Shown piece after piece: positions 42,212 to 51,616 of a stretch of DNA of 64,000 bases. The DNA comes from Rhodopirellula sp. P2 (GTDB lineage: Bacteria; Planctomycetota; Planctomycetia; Pirellulales; Pirellulaceae). The stretch covers positions 4,197,001-4,261,000 of the forward strand of contig NZ_CP118225.1 in NCBI RefSeq assembly GCF_028768465.1. The letters are read 5' to 3'. The translations under genes and the position numbers were made by a program. The notes beneath the pieces were generated by a model. It did no database searches. It saw only the letters and a program-made list of their open reading frames with translations, and had not been told where the DNA came from. Numbering within the stretch: the stretch's first letter is position 1; the number at the start of each line of letters is the position of its first letter.

Positions 42212-44221
42212 ATGAACCTCTCAAAACTTCATCCATTCTTATTACTCGGCTCGTTTTGGCTGGTCACGTTCGCGAACTGCGATGCGGCGAAAGCCAACGA
42301 CGTCGTCGGTCCGCTGGTCGGAGCGGTCGAGAGCACTTCTGCCCATCTGCTGTATCGGGCGGCTGAGTCCGAACAGTCGTTGCAGTTGTCGGTTGTCTTG
42401 GATGGGGAGGTGATCCAGGAAGTCAGCGCCGTCGGACGGAAGGAAGATGACTTCGTGGCCAAGTTTCAAGTCGCGAGTCTCCAACCAGACACCCTGTACC
42501 ACTACCAAATTGTGAACGAAAAGACGGGGGAGACGTTGGTGGAAGCCGACGACCAGCATTCGTTTCGAACCGCCAATCTGGCTCGTCGTGGAGAGCGAGT
42601 TTCCGTTGGCTTCGTTTCCTGTGTCGACATTGAACCCAACGGCATTTGGAAAGAAATGCAGGGACTGGACCTCGACACCGTGTGCCTGATGGGCGACACC
42701 CCTTATATCGATAGCACTGATCTGAAGAAGGTGCGGGCCAGGCATCGCGAATTCCTGCAGATGCCCGACTTGGCTGCTCTATCGGCCAAGACATCCACCG
42801 TTGGCACTTGGGACGATCACGACTTTGGCCTCAACAACGGCAACGGTCACAATCTGATGGAAGGCAAAGTCGACACCCGCCGCGGGTTCGTGAACTATCG
42901 AGCTCATTCGCAGTTCGGCAATGGCCAGGAAGGCGTTTACCATCGTGTCGACTTAGGCATGATCGAAGTCTTCTTTCTCGATCCACGCTACTTTTCGCAA
43001 ACGGAGCCCTCGCCTGTCGACCCAACTCAACCGACCTGCTTCGGGGCGGAGCAATGGGAATGGTTGCTAACCGGTTTGCGTGAGTCCAAGGCTCCCTTCA
43101 AAGTCCTCGCTCAAGGTGCGATTTGGGAGGACAAAAAGAACCGCGAAACAGATGACATGTTCACCTATTGGTATGAACGCGACGCGTTGTTCGATGTGAT
43201 CGAGAGCGAGAGGATCGAAGGTGTTGTGCTGCTGGGAGGTGACATCCACGTTGCCCGGCATTTGATTCATCCTCAACGTGTCGGGTATGACCTGCATGAC
43301 TTTGTGATTTCACCAGGACACGACCACACGATCACCACGTTGGACGTTTACCATCCGTCACTGGAATGGTCGTTGGTGGAAGGATGGCAGTTCCTCACCC
43401 TGACTGCGGATGGGACACAAGACGAACCCACTTTGACGGCTGAGTACCGTCAACCGGATGGCGTGGTGAACCGTCAAGTCAAAATCCCACTGGCATCGTT
43501 GAAGGCTGACGATTCATCCAAAGCGGACACTGAATTGAGAGCCCACTGGTCATTCGACGGTGACTTGAAGAACCAATCCGTTCTCGGACGCCGCATCGAT
43601 GCGGTCGCCGTGAACGACGCCCAAGTGGTTGCCGAGGATGGAGTTTCTGGCGGTGCTTTGAAACTCGACCGTTCGCGGGAACAATTTGTGCGTGTTCCCC
43701 GCAGTTTTTTGGATGACAACTCGACCCACCACACCGTTTCACTTTGGTTCAAACCGACCAGCCTGCCAGCACACGGCACGTCTGAACGACACTTTCTCAT
43801 CGAGAGCACAGCGGAAGGAACCGAGTCTGCAAAATCCGCTTGGCATTTGTCACTGGGGATGCGTTCGACGGAGGACGCCGATCAGGTGAACTTGCAGATG
43901 TACACGCACACGTTGCAGCCCGCCTCCGAAACCGGGGCCGCTCCGACTGCCAGGTCGCAGGGCGGTTTTGATACCTTCATTGATCGTGACGCTTTGCTTG
44001 ATCGTTGGAATCACTTGGTGATGGTTTTCGATTCCAAATCGCTCTCGCTGATTCTGAACGACGCCCCGATCGCCAAACATCCCCTGCCAATTCCCGGTCC
44101 AGCGTCCGAGTTCGGCGGATTGGTGATCGGAGGGCATCGTGCAGGAACGGGCCGTAACTTCGACGGTTGGATGGATGAAGTCTCCATTTGGCAAGGCAAG
44201 ATGCCGGCTGAAACCAAATGA
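42212..44221 (+). CDS. Secreted PhoD-type alkaline phosphatase with LamG domain
   Basis: 669-aa exported enzyme. A signal peptide (LHPFLLLGSFWLVTFANCDAAKA) is followed by a fibronectin-like N-terminal PhoD domain (about 50-135), the phosphodiesterase/phosphatase core (GFVSCVDIEPN, LMGDTPYID, TWDDHDFGLNNGN, VVLLGGDIHVARH, with the metal-binding Asp and His residues) and a C-terminal LamG-like domain (about 450-660: LRAHWSFDGDLKNQS ... IGGHRAGTGRNFDGWMDEVSIW). It should release phosphate from phospho-esters in the periplasm or outside the cell. LamG may bind polysaccharide. PhoD enzymes typically respond to phosphate limitation, but no PHO box was identified upstream. Confidence 0.9.
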   Translation: MNLSKLHPFLLLGSFWLVTFANCDAAKANDVVGPLVGAVESTSAHLLYRAAESEQSLQLSVVLDGEVIQEVSAVGRKEDDFVAKFQVASLQPDTLYHYQIVNEKTGETLVEADDQHSFRTANLARRGERVSVGFVSCVDIEPNGIWKEMQGLDLDTVCLMGDTPYIDSTDLKKVRARHREFLQMPDLAALSAKTSTVGTWDDHDFGLNNGNGHNLMEGKVDTRRGFVNYRAHSQFGNGQEGVYHRVDLGMIEVFFLDPRYFSQTEPSPVDPTQPTCFGAEQWEWLLTGLRESKAPFKVLAQGAIWEDKKNRETDDMFTYWYERDALFDVIESERIEGVVLLGGDIHVARHLIHPQRVGYDLHDFVISPGHDHTITTLDVYHPSLEWSLVEGWQFLTLTADGTQDEPTLTAEYRQPDGVVNRQVKIPLASLKADDSSKADTELRAHWSFDGDLKNQSVLGRRIDAVAVNDAQVVAEDGVSGGALKLDRSREQFVRVPRSFLDDNSTHHTVSLWFKPTSLPAHGTSERHFLIESTAEGTESAKSAWHLSLGMRSTEDADQVNLQMYTHTLQPASETGAAPTARSQGGFDTFIDRDALLDRWNHLVMVFDSKSLSLILNDAPIAKHPLPIPGPASEFGGLVIGGHRAGTGRNFDGWMDEVSIWQGKMPAETK

Positions 44222-44341
44222 TCGAAAGGTTTCATGTTGGCGTTTGGATCAAGGATGCTACTTTTCTTCCGGCTTCTGTCTTTCTTCATCCGTACCAGGA
44301 TGGAAGCTTGCCCAAACGAATCCTCGCGTTGCGTCTGTCTT

Positions 44342-44803
44342 CTACGCGGTGTGCAGGCTGACCAAGTACTGGCCGCCGGTGGAAGCGATCTCCGCACGCA
44401 ACTTCAGCCCTGGTGAGAGGCGGGACAGCCGATCGATCAACCAGGCAGCGACGGAGTCCGCGTCGTCCTGCGAAGGACAGCGAGCCATCGCTTCACGGCC
44501 ACCTTTTCGCTCCAGTCGCTCGGTGGCAGCGATGATCGGTGCCGGGTCCACGACAATCAAATGGTCGGGCCAGGGCACGACCGGATCGTTCCCGCCTTTG
44601 CCGGTGTTGCAGCTCTTGTGAGCCAATCGCTCGGGCGGCACGTTTCCCTTGTCCTGCTTTTTCTTCTTGGCTTTGGCCTTGGTGATCCGAGTGTCCACGC
44701 TGGCACCCCGAGGGTCATTCGGCGACATGTCCGGATCAACCGGTTCGTCGCACAGCCAGCATCGCCAGCCATCGGCCTCGCCCACATCACTGAGTTGTCC
44801 CAT
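44342..44803 (-). CDS. HNH-like (treble-clef) small protein, unknown function
   Basis: 153-aa protein. The pattern WRCWLCDEPVDPD, then ERLAHKSCNTGKG about 45 residues later, is that of an HNH nuclease (CxxC ... H..CN), but the central DHI is replaced by VDTRI and a Lys-rich stretch (KAKAKKKKQDKG), so catalysis is doubtful. The C-terminal half (DPAPIIAATERLERKGGRE) is unclassified. It lies between phoD and the RIO kinase, on the opposite strand. A degenerate HNH/DNA-binding protein is the best description; hypothetical otherwise. Confidence 0.55.
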   Translation of the reverse strand: MGQLSDVGEADGWRCWLCDEPVDPDMSPNDPRGASVDTRITKAKAKKKKQDKGNVPPERLAHKSCNTGKGGNDPVVPWPDHLIVVDPAPIIAATERLERKGGREAMARCPSQDDADSVAAWLIDRLSRLSPGLKLRAEIASTGGQYLVSLHTA

Positions 44804-45072
44804 CGGTTCCCTTCAAAACGTAGCGAAACTCGTCAAGAGTTTCGGTCTGATCAAAAATACGAACATCTTCACAACATCCACCCGGCTTCAATTGTTGTCC
44901 CATGATAGCGGTTGCACAGCTGAATCCGGCCCTCCCGGGCTCATCAGGAGAAATTTGTGCCGACCAGGGAGGCTGTTCTGGGGTGGCGATGTTAGGATCA
45001 GGGACGCATTTTGCTCCCCTTTCGTCTCCTGCTTCCCAGCGGAAGCGACTTCGTTTCTGAATCGGCCGTCCT

Positions 45073-45918
45073 TTGAAAGTCCCCAAACGCATTCAACCTC
45101 TGATCGAAGACGGGCTCGTCGACCAAGTCTTGGGATCCCTGATGAGCGGCAAAGAGGCACAAGTGTTCCTGGTCCGTTGCGGTGACGAGGTTCGCTGCGC
45201 CAAGGTGTACAAGGACGTTGCCAAGCGAAGTTTCAAGAACGCGGTGCAGTACCAGGAAGGCCGGAAGATTCGAAACAGCCGTCGGCAGAGAGCGATCGAC
45301 AAGCGTTCCAAGTTCGGTCGAGACCAACAGGAAGACGTTTGGCAACGAGCCGAAGTCGACGCCCTGATCAAACTCTTCCAGGCAGGCGTCCGCGTCCCCA
45401 AGTCCTACGGGTTCTTCGATGGCGTGTTGTTGATGGAATTGATCGGCGACGGGGAAGGCGGAGTGGCTCCGCGATTGAACGACATCACGATGTCAGCGGA
45501 ACAAGCGGTCCGAGAACACGCCGTCATGATGACGTACGTGTTGCGGATGCTGTGTGCCGGATTGGTGCACGGGGATCTCTCCGAGTTCAACGTGCTGCAA
45601 GAGGAAAGCGGTCCGGTGATCATCGATTTTCCACAAGTCATCAACGCCTCGGGCAACAACAACGCCAAGACCATGTTGCAGCGAGATGTCCGAAATATCA
45701 CGCAGTACTACGCCCAGTACGCACCCGAGTTAGCGGAAACGCATTACGCGGAAGAGATGTGGGAACTGCATGAGAAGAGCGAACTGGACCCCGACATCAA
45801 ACTCACCGGTCGATTCAAGTTCTCCACCAAGTCCGCTGACGTCAACTCCGTCATCACAATGATCGACCTCGCCTACGAAGATGAACTCGACCGCCAAAAC
45901 CGCTCGGAAAACGGCTGA
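45073..45918 (+). CDS. RIO1-family serine/threonine protein kinase
   Basis: 281-aa bacterial RIO kinase. The P-loop-like GKEAQVFLVRCGD, the catalytic lysine in CAKVYKDVAKRSF, HGDLSEFNVL (catalytic loop) and IDFPQ (metal-binding loop) are all present, and the N-terminal helix and C-terminal tail match RIO1. It starts at TTG 45073; a later ATG at 45144 would remove the first part of the fold. RIO1 kinases mature small ribosomal subunits in archaea and eukaryotes; bacterial members are of uncertain role. It is distinct from the UbiB-like kinase at 18937. No operon partner. Confidence 0.9.
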   Translation: MKVPKRIQPLIEDGLVDQVLGSLMSGKEAQVFLVRCGDEVRCAKVYKDVAKRSFKNAVQYQEGRKIRNSRRQRAIDKRSKFGRDQQEDVWQRAEVDALIKLFQAGVRVPKSYGFFDGVLLMELIGDGEGGVAPRLNDITMSAEQAVREHAVMMTYVLRMLCAGLVHGDLSEFNVLQEESGPVIIDFPQVINASGNNNAKTMLQRDVRNITQYYAQYAPELAETHYAEEMWELHEKSELDPDIKLTGRFKFSTKSADVNSVITMIDLAYEDELDRQNRSENG

Positions 45919-46073
45919 TCGATTGAGGGCATTGCTCTTGAGGGCATTGCTGCAGTGAGTCCGCACGAACACGCTTGTTCGGCTCATCGGCGGTGCGAAT
46001 CAGAGGTGCTGTGCGACGAATATCGCAAGCGATTTCTGTGAAGTCCTCTGTCGGAAGTGCGAATCTGGGATGG

Positions 46074-46919
46074 CTACTGTTTCGGTGCCGTTGGCAGCAA
46101 CTCTTTGGTTGTCTGAATCACGGTGGGGATGTCGGTGCACGCAACATCGAGGCCCAATCCAATGGCGAGGTAGTAATCCTCGACTCGGTGACCGGGCCAG
46201 CCGTTGACTTTGTAGCCTAGCTTTTGAGCCTTCTGCACCAGGTCGCGTGAGGTGCCGGTGATTCGGCAGGCGATGTGAGTGGCTTGCAGACGTTCGGCTC
46301 GTTCAATGAACTCTTCGGACAGCGGTTGGCTGGCGATGATCGCAATTGGCCAATCCGTATCGAGCTTTCGCATCTCCCCCAGGGGACGCTCGTCAAAGGA
46401 TGTGAACAGGTAGTCCGAACCCGACGGTTTGAACTGCTTGGCCAACGCGTACAGCTTCTGGCAATACTCCGCGACCCGTGCGTCGGGGTACAAATCCTTG
46501 TTCTTGGTCTTCATCTCCAGTTCCAAGTACACGCCTGGCTTGTCCTGGAAGTACCGCAGGAAATCCTCAAGCAACAGAAACGATTGCCCCTTCTTGGTTC
46601 GCACGCTCTTCAGTTCAGACGCCAACTTCTCTTCAACGGGGCCGCTGGCATCATGAGTCCGGTCGAGGCTGTCGTCGTGCAACAGAACCAACACGCCATC
46701 CTGGGTCATGCGGATGTCCGTTTCGAAGCCGCGAATGCCTCGTTCGTAACAAGCCTGGAAACCTTCCATGGTGTTTTCTTCGTACTCATGGGCGCCGCCG
46801 CGATGAGCCAGGATCAACGGCAACTGATCCGTGTCATCGGCGTGACCGTTCCAACCCAACATCAGGCTGGCCAGCAGTTGACACAACAAAACACATCGGA
46901 ACTGGGGCAGTTGATTCAT
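46074..46919 (-). CDS. Secreted glycerophosphodiester phosphodiesterase
   Basis: 281-aa exported enzyme hydrolysing glycerophosphodiesters to glycerol 3-phosphate and an alcohol. Signal peptide (LLCQLLASLMLGWNGHA) is followed by AHRGGAHEYEENTMEGFQ, GFETDIRMTQDGVLVLLHDDSLDRT, and the metal-binding ELEMKTK near residue 145. These match the GDPD fold. Next to PhoD (42212) it suggests organic phosphate scavenging, but the genes are not adjacent. It is convergent with the RIO kinase. Confidence 0.92.
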   Translation of the reverse strand: MNQLPQFRCVLLCQLLASLMLGWNGHADDTDQLPLILAHRGGAHEYEENTMEGFQACYERGIRGFETDIRMTQDGVLVLLHDDSLDRTHDASGPVEEKLASELKSVRTKKGQSFLLLEDFLRYFQDKPGVYLELEMKTKNKDLYPDARVAEYCQKLYALAKQFKPSGSDYLFTSFDERPLGEMRKLDTDWPIAIIASQPLSEEFIERAERLQATHIACRITGTSRDLVQKAQKLGYKVNGWPGHRVEDYYLAIGLGLDVACTDIPTVIQTTKELLPTAPKQ

Positions 46920-47092
46920 CGGAAAGCGAAATCAGTCCAAGGGAAGGAGGTCAGGATGGCGGCCCTGAATCTAGCTTGGATGCAGACGCCCATTCAACCC
47001 GCGGTCGACGATGGGAGAAGCGTGAATCGCCGAATCGTCCGATGAAGTCTTGGTGAAGATCGTTGCCCCAGCCCCAGAAAGATTTCACTCTC

Positions 47093-47222
47093 CTAAGCAC
47101 CTCGGCAGGAATGATCGGGTAAAACCTCACGTAGGCGAGTCTCTCTGAGACTCGCAAATGACAGCGTCTCGGAGAGACGCCGCTACGTGATCAAGCCCAA
47201 TGACTCCCGCTCACGTGCTAAA
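47093..47222. repeat. Palindromic repeat, variant centre
   Basis: CTAAGCACCTCGGCAGGAATG ends as in the family at 28.7 kb but the central arms differ (CGTAGGCGAGTCTCTCTGAG / CGTCTCGGAGAGACGCCGCTACG). It is immediately before the 728-bp tandem repeats. Confidence 0.65.
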
Positions 47223-48800
47223 CTTGACGAGTCCAAACCGAACGGGTTGGAAAGCAACGCGTCCAACCAAAGAACAAATTCACCCTCCTGGCAGGAGGGT
47301 CGAGCGAAGCGAGGGGAGGTCGAACGCCAACACCCCAGACCATTGAAAAAGTGAAATTGACAATTGCAAATTGCAAAAGGACTTGCCACTCCCCTGTTCA
47401 ACGCCGCCGCGCAGCAAGTCGGTCGCTCGTAGGCCAGGTCCCACCTGGCACTGGATCTTTGGAGACGTTCAAAAAACAAATGGTGGCTGGCATCTCGGTT
47501 TTCGCCCCGGATGGGGCCGTCGTGCTTAGCTCGGGGCGGAAGCCCCGAGAGACCGATGCCGAAAAACAAACGGTCGCCCCGGATGGGGCCGTCGTAGAAG
47601 TTGGGTGGCGTCCTTCGCTCACGCGCTTTGAAGTTGCGCTTTATCCGTCAATAGCCAACGGCCTTTTTCAACATAGCCAGGGGCATCGCCCTTGGATCAG
47701 TAAAGCACGGCCCCATTTTGGCCAACGGCCAAATTCAATTCAAAACGTGTGGGTTGATGTTGGCCATTGGCCAACCAATTTCCCTCCATCTCGATCCCTG
47801 GGGCGATGCCCCAGGCTACGATGACGAAGGCCGTTGGCCAACAATACAGATTGCAAAAGCGCAACTTCAAAACTCACGCGTCGCGTTGTGATGGACACTC
47901 TTGCCCGTCGGAGTTTTAGATGTCAGACAAGAGTGCCCAACCGACAACAAACTCGACGAGTCCAAACAGAACGTGTCGGCAAGCAAGCGTCCAGCAAAAG
48001 AACAAATTCACCCTCCTGGCAGGAGGGTCGAGCGAAGCGAGGGGAGGTCGAACGCCAACACCCCCGTCCATTGAAAACGTGAAATTGACAATTGCAAATT
48101 GCAAAAGGACTTGCCACTCCCCTGTTCAACGCCGCCGCGCAGCAAGTCGGTCGCTCGTAGGCCAGGTCCCACCTGGCACTGGATCTTTGGAGACGTTCAA
48201 AAAACAAATGGTGGCTGGCATCTCGGTTTTCGCCCCGGATGGGGCCGTCGTGCTTAGCTCGGGGCGGAAGCCCCGAGAGACCGATGCCGAAAAACAAACG
48301 GTCGCCCCGGATGGGGCCGTCGTAGAAGTTGGGTGGCGTCCTTCGCTCACGCGCTTTGAAGTTGCGCTTTATCCGTCAATAGCCAACGGCCTTTTTCAAC
48401 ATAGCCAGGGGCATCGCCCTTGGATCAGTAAAGCACGGCCCCATTTTGGCCAACGGCCAAATTCAATTCAAAACGTGTGGGTTGATGTTGGCCATTGGCC
48501 AACCAATTTCCCTCCATCTCGATCCCTGGGGCGATGCCCCAGGCTACGATGACGAAGGCCGTTGGCCAACAATACAGATTGCAAAAGCGCAACTTCAAAA
48601 CTCACGCGTCGCGTTGTGATGGACACTCTTGCCCGTCGGAGTTTTAGATGTCAGACAAGAGTGCCCAACCGACAACAAACTCGACGAGTCCAAACGAAAC
48701 GGGTCGGAAAGCGAGGCGTCCAGCCGAAGAACCAATTCACCCTCCTGGCAGGAGGGTCGATCGAAGCGAGGGGGGGGCAGACGCAAACACCCCCGTCCAT
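47221..48800. repeat. Tandem repeat block, unit about 728 bp (2.2 copies)
   Basis: Copies begin AACTTGACGAGTCCAAAC at 47221, 47950 and 48677 (729 and 727 bases apart). Each contains AATTCACCCTCCTGGCAGGAGG, GATGGGGCCGTCG (twice) and a CCAACGGCC-rich region related to 12290-12720. The third copy is truncated. Frames open in the repeats (such as 47351-47824) give mirror proteins in both copies and are not credible genes. Confidence 0.85.
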
Positions 48801-48835
48801 TGAAAACGACACCGTGGTCATTGCAAACAGCCGTC

Positions 48836-49242
48836 TCACCCCGCCTCAGCCAAGTCCTCGTCCCGCATCAACCGATCCAACGGACTGACCACCTTCGCCT
48901 CATGCGGATTTCGCACGTGCGTGTAAATCTCCGTCGTCTTCACATCGCTGTGTCCCAGCAACTGCTGAATCTGGCGAATGTCCGTCCCCTGCCACAACAG
49001 ATGCGTCGCAAAACAATGGCGAAACGTGTGGCTCGTCACATGCTTCAAAATCCCTGCCTGCTCCACCGCGCGTCGCAAGTGAGTTGGGAAGGTGACCGCA
49101 AGAAAGCAATCACATCATCGGCCGAAAACTTCCAATCCGGTTCCGTCTTCCGCCGGTGAAATTGGCAAAGCTTTTGGAACCATATCTTCGCCCAACGCTG
49201 CTTCTGTTCGGCACTCGCCGGTTTCGAAAACGTTCCCATCAC
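48836..49242 (-). pseudogene. intI: Integron-integrase remnant (internal deletion plus frameshift)
   Basis: Minus-strand remains of an integron tyrosine integrase. N-terminal part (49242 inward): PASAEQKQRWAKIWFQKLCQF then [13 protein letters not shown], like the IntI SAM-like domain. After a junction the frame changes to the C-terminus (48836-49078): [25 protein letters not shown] and VSPLDRL, which is the IntI C-terminal signature with catalytic His, Arg and Tyr. Only about 130 residues remain of some 320-340; the central catalytic region with the first Arg is missing and the two parts are out of frame. It points away from the cassette array, as IntI normally does. Therefore the integron is integrase-dead, unless a copy elsewhere acts in trans. 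Confidence 0.82.
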
Positions 49243-49395
49243 AACTCAACTCCCGCACCTGAACCGTGTCAAACCAATTCGTGTCATCCAACCTGCCACC
49301 TCAGCAAGTCGCTCACCTCGTCGTTCTGCAACCCAAGTGGCTGTTAGCCTGAGAATCCTCCCTCCCAACCCGCCGCGTAAACAACAAGTCACGAT

Positions 49396-49628
49396 GTTAG
49401 CGGTGTGGCGCAAGCCGCCCGGTGAGGAACCGGAGGGCTCGCGTCCTTCCGCTAAGCAGGAACGCAGGTGTCATCGGGTATGTGAGCCGTTTGGGCGTTA
49501 GCCCCGGTTGGACGTGGAAGCAACCACGCTTGCCAAGACATTTCAAATGCCGAAAGACTCCTGCCGACCTGTTTAGCGGTGTGGCGCAAGCCGCCCGGTG
49601 AGGAACCGGAGGGCTCGTGCCCTTCCGT
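49396..49628. repeat. Composite of palindromic repeats between IntI remnant and IS
   Basis: Two degenerate relatives of the 12.4-kb palindrome (TAGCGGTGTGGCGCAAGCCG..., starting about 49396 and 49577) flank a 49453-49575 unit of the 127-bp family. No gene. Confidence 0.65.
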
Positions 49629-49631
49629 TAA

Positions 49632-50959
49632 GCAACGCACGGTGAATAACTGTCATGTTCTGGGATTTGCGACATAGTTCCACTTTGGCAGAAGATCATC
49701 GTAGACGATTGTTAGGTTGTCTTTCATATCTTGGGTGGCAGTCCTTCCGGTTTCAAAGACGCGTTTGATGACAGCGACGGTCGTTCGCAGTCCAGTTCTC
49801 GTCTTCGCCCCGCGCATCAGCGACACGGCCGTGTCGAGACAATCAAACAGCATTCCACTGCACGCCCGTCCGATGTGCGGAAAGAAGCGGCGCTCGATCT
49901 GGTTGTACTTCGAACAGTACGGTGGATAGTGAGCAATGCGAATCGGCAAACCGATCGCATCACTCAGTCGCTCCAGGTCGTATTTGAAGATGTACTTGCT
50001 CGCTGAATTGCTGCCGCCCCCGTCACAAGTCAGCAGAATCGACGTCGCGTCCGGATAACGTCGGTGGCCGAACTTGTTCCAAAAACGCCTGAACGACTCA
50101 CAGGCAAATTCGCTTGTGTCGCGGGACAGTCCCAGGTTGATATGCCCCAAATTGGCCTTCGGGTCAAAGATCCCGTGTGGGATCAAAGCGCCATCGGCCC
50201 AGGAAGGAAAGTCATGATCAAACGCTTCGAACGAACGGTTGCCGCGAACTCGCCCCTTACGATACAGAAGCCCCAAATGCTCCTTCGCTTTGGTGTCGAT
50301 CGAGAACCAGGGCTCGCCGGCTGTTTCGTATTGCGAGACCAGTTCGGCGATGCGTTCAAACTGGCAGTCTCGGTCGGGATGTTCGCCGCCAGGGATGTCT
50401 TTGCGAATTTGCCGTCGACGGATTCCCGCGTCATCGAGCCACTGAGCGATCGCGTCTTTGCCCACGGGGGTTCCCATCTTCGCCAGACGCTCCGACAGAT
50501 CCTGCGGCGACAAGTCGGTGTAAATGATGTCCTCTTCGTCGGGGTCTCCGGCGGTACGGAACTCGAGGCACTCGATCAGGTTGGCTTCTTCCGGCGTTTC
50601 GGAATCGATCTTTTTTTTCGACCGGCACCGGGCCGACGTACGCGTCCAGCCGCCGGGTCATCCTTCAGGTGATCAAGTTCCGCGATGCCCCGTTCAATCG
50701 TTCGGGTCGAAATCCTAAGCACACCGGCGATGTAAGTGATCCCGCCATGCCCACGCTGTGTCGCTTCGATGGCTGCAAATCGCCTGCGATCCTTCTCCGA
50801 TAAAGTTCCTGCAAAATCACGCAAGCGTTGCTCGGTCTGTGAATCGGCTTCGCGTAAACTGATGGCCATCCGTGGCTCCGCCATGTGGGGATCGAATTGA
50901 ACTCACAGCAGTCTATCAGATACGCCCAGTATCTCCGACACTAATTGATCGTGCGTTGC
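49632..50959 (-). mobile_element. ISAzo13-like insertion sequence
   Basis: 1328-bp element with imperfect terminal inverted repeats (GCAACGCACGGTGAATAACTG at the left, complement of the right end ATTGATCGTGCGTTGC, about 19 of 24 matching) and TAA on both sides as a possible target duplication. The inverted ends enclose one transposase on the minus strand. It sits within the 127-bp palindromic repeat: removing it and one TAA restores TTAAGCAGGTACGCAGG. Confidence 0.8.
49653..50884 (-). CDS. ISAzo13-family transposase (frameshifted)
   Basis: Two overlapping frames on the minus strand. Frame A (50884-50576, 102 aa) has a helix-turn-helix (GGITYIAGVLRISTRTIERGI), ending at an A8 run. Frame B (to 49653, 286 aa in its ATG-started part) carries DDE-like transposase motifs (FSIDTKAKEHLGLLYR, LLTCDGGGSN, HYPPYCSKYNQIE). 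A shift of -1 at the A8 slippery run (CGA AAA AAA AG) joins them to about 410 residues, the family size. It is intact enough to be functional via programmed frameshifting, or it may simply be a frameshift mutation. Confidence 0.75.
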
Positions 50960-51086
50960 TAAGCAGGTACGCAGGTGTCATCGGGTATGTGAGCCGTTGG
51001 CGTTAGCCACGGTTTTCACGCGCAACCGGGGCGAACGCCCAAACGGCTCACATGGTTGTGCCCGATCATTCCAGCCGACCTGCTAC
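50960..51086. repeat. Palindromic repeat, same family as 28.7 kb
   Basis: TAAGCAGGTACGCAGGTGTC to CAGCCGACCTGCTACG, continuing after the insertion sequence. The following 430 bases (51087-51519) contain no convincing gene. Confidence 0.75.
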
Positions 51087-51519
51087 GTCACTTGTTGTTC
51101 ACGTGGTTCTAAGCAAGGCCTCCCAGCATCTCCTCCTCCTGCCGATCAAAAATGAGATTCTTCCAAAACGCTCCAACGCAACCAGAGGCAGCGCCTCCAC
51201 GTCAGCCACCAAAACTGTCTCGCGTGCGTGAACAAACTAGGCGGGAAACTCGCGGAAACCACCGCTCAAAGCGTGCGTTTTTGTTCACCGGGTGCAAAAA
51301 TGCTTGCAAGCCGGGTGCGGATCCCCAAGAATAAGACGGGAATTCCACTGGACACTTTCGCGAGTATCAAAGGATGCAGTCCTTTGGCTCAAGTCCTGCC
51401 GTCAAATTGACTGTTAAGATCAATCAGAGGACGCAACGTCCTGGAAGCGTCACGGTGAGAACAAGTCACCCACGTGGACGAAGTCCGCGCCGACTGACGA
51501 GAACAAGTGCTCGGAAGGC

Positions 51520-51601
51520 GACTTATTCCCACCGGCAAACCGTGTAGAATAAACCTCACCACTTATTCCCACCTGTCCAACAGGTGATAAACAAGTTATC
51601 C
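51520..51601 (+). other. Candidate attI site with direct repeats
   Basis: ACTTATTCCCACC occurs twice (about 51520 and 51562) upstream of a GTTATCC core at 51595-51601, just before the first cassette. Direct repeats plus one core are the layout of an attI site. Distance from the integrase remnant (2.3 kb) is increased by the insertion sequence and repeats. A second weak candidate is GTTAGCC at 49343. Confidence 0.4.
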
Positions 51602-51616
51602 AACTGGAGTGGCACG

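Noticed and set aside
47221-48800. Possible CRISPR or coding repeats
   Set aside because: The unit is about 728 bp with no short spacers; open frames within mirror each other in both copies and have no protein-like features.
48836-49078. XerC/XerD-type recombinase
   Set aside because: The VSPLDRL tail after the catalytic Tyr and its position facing away from the array fit IntI better.
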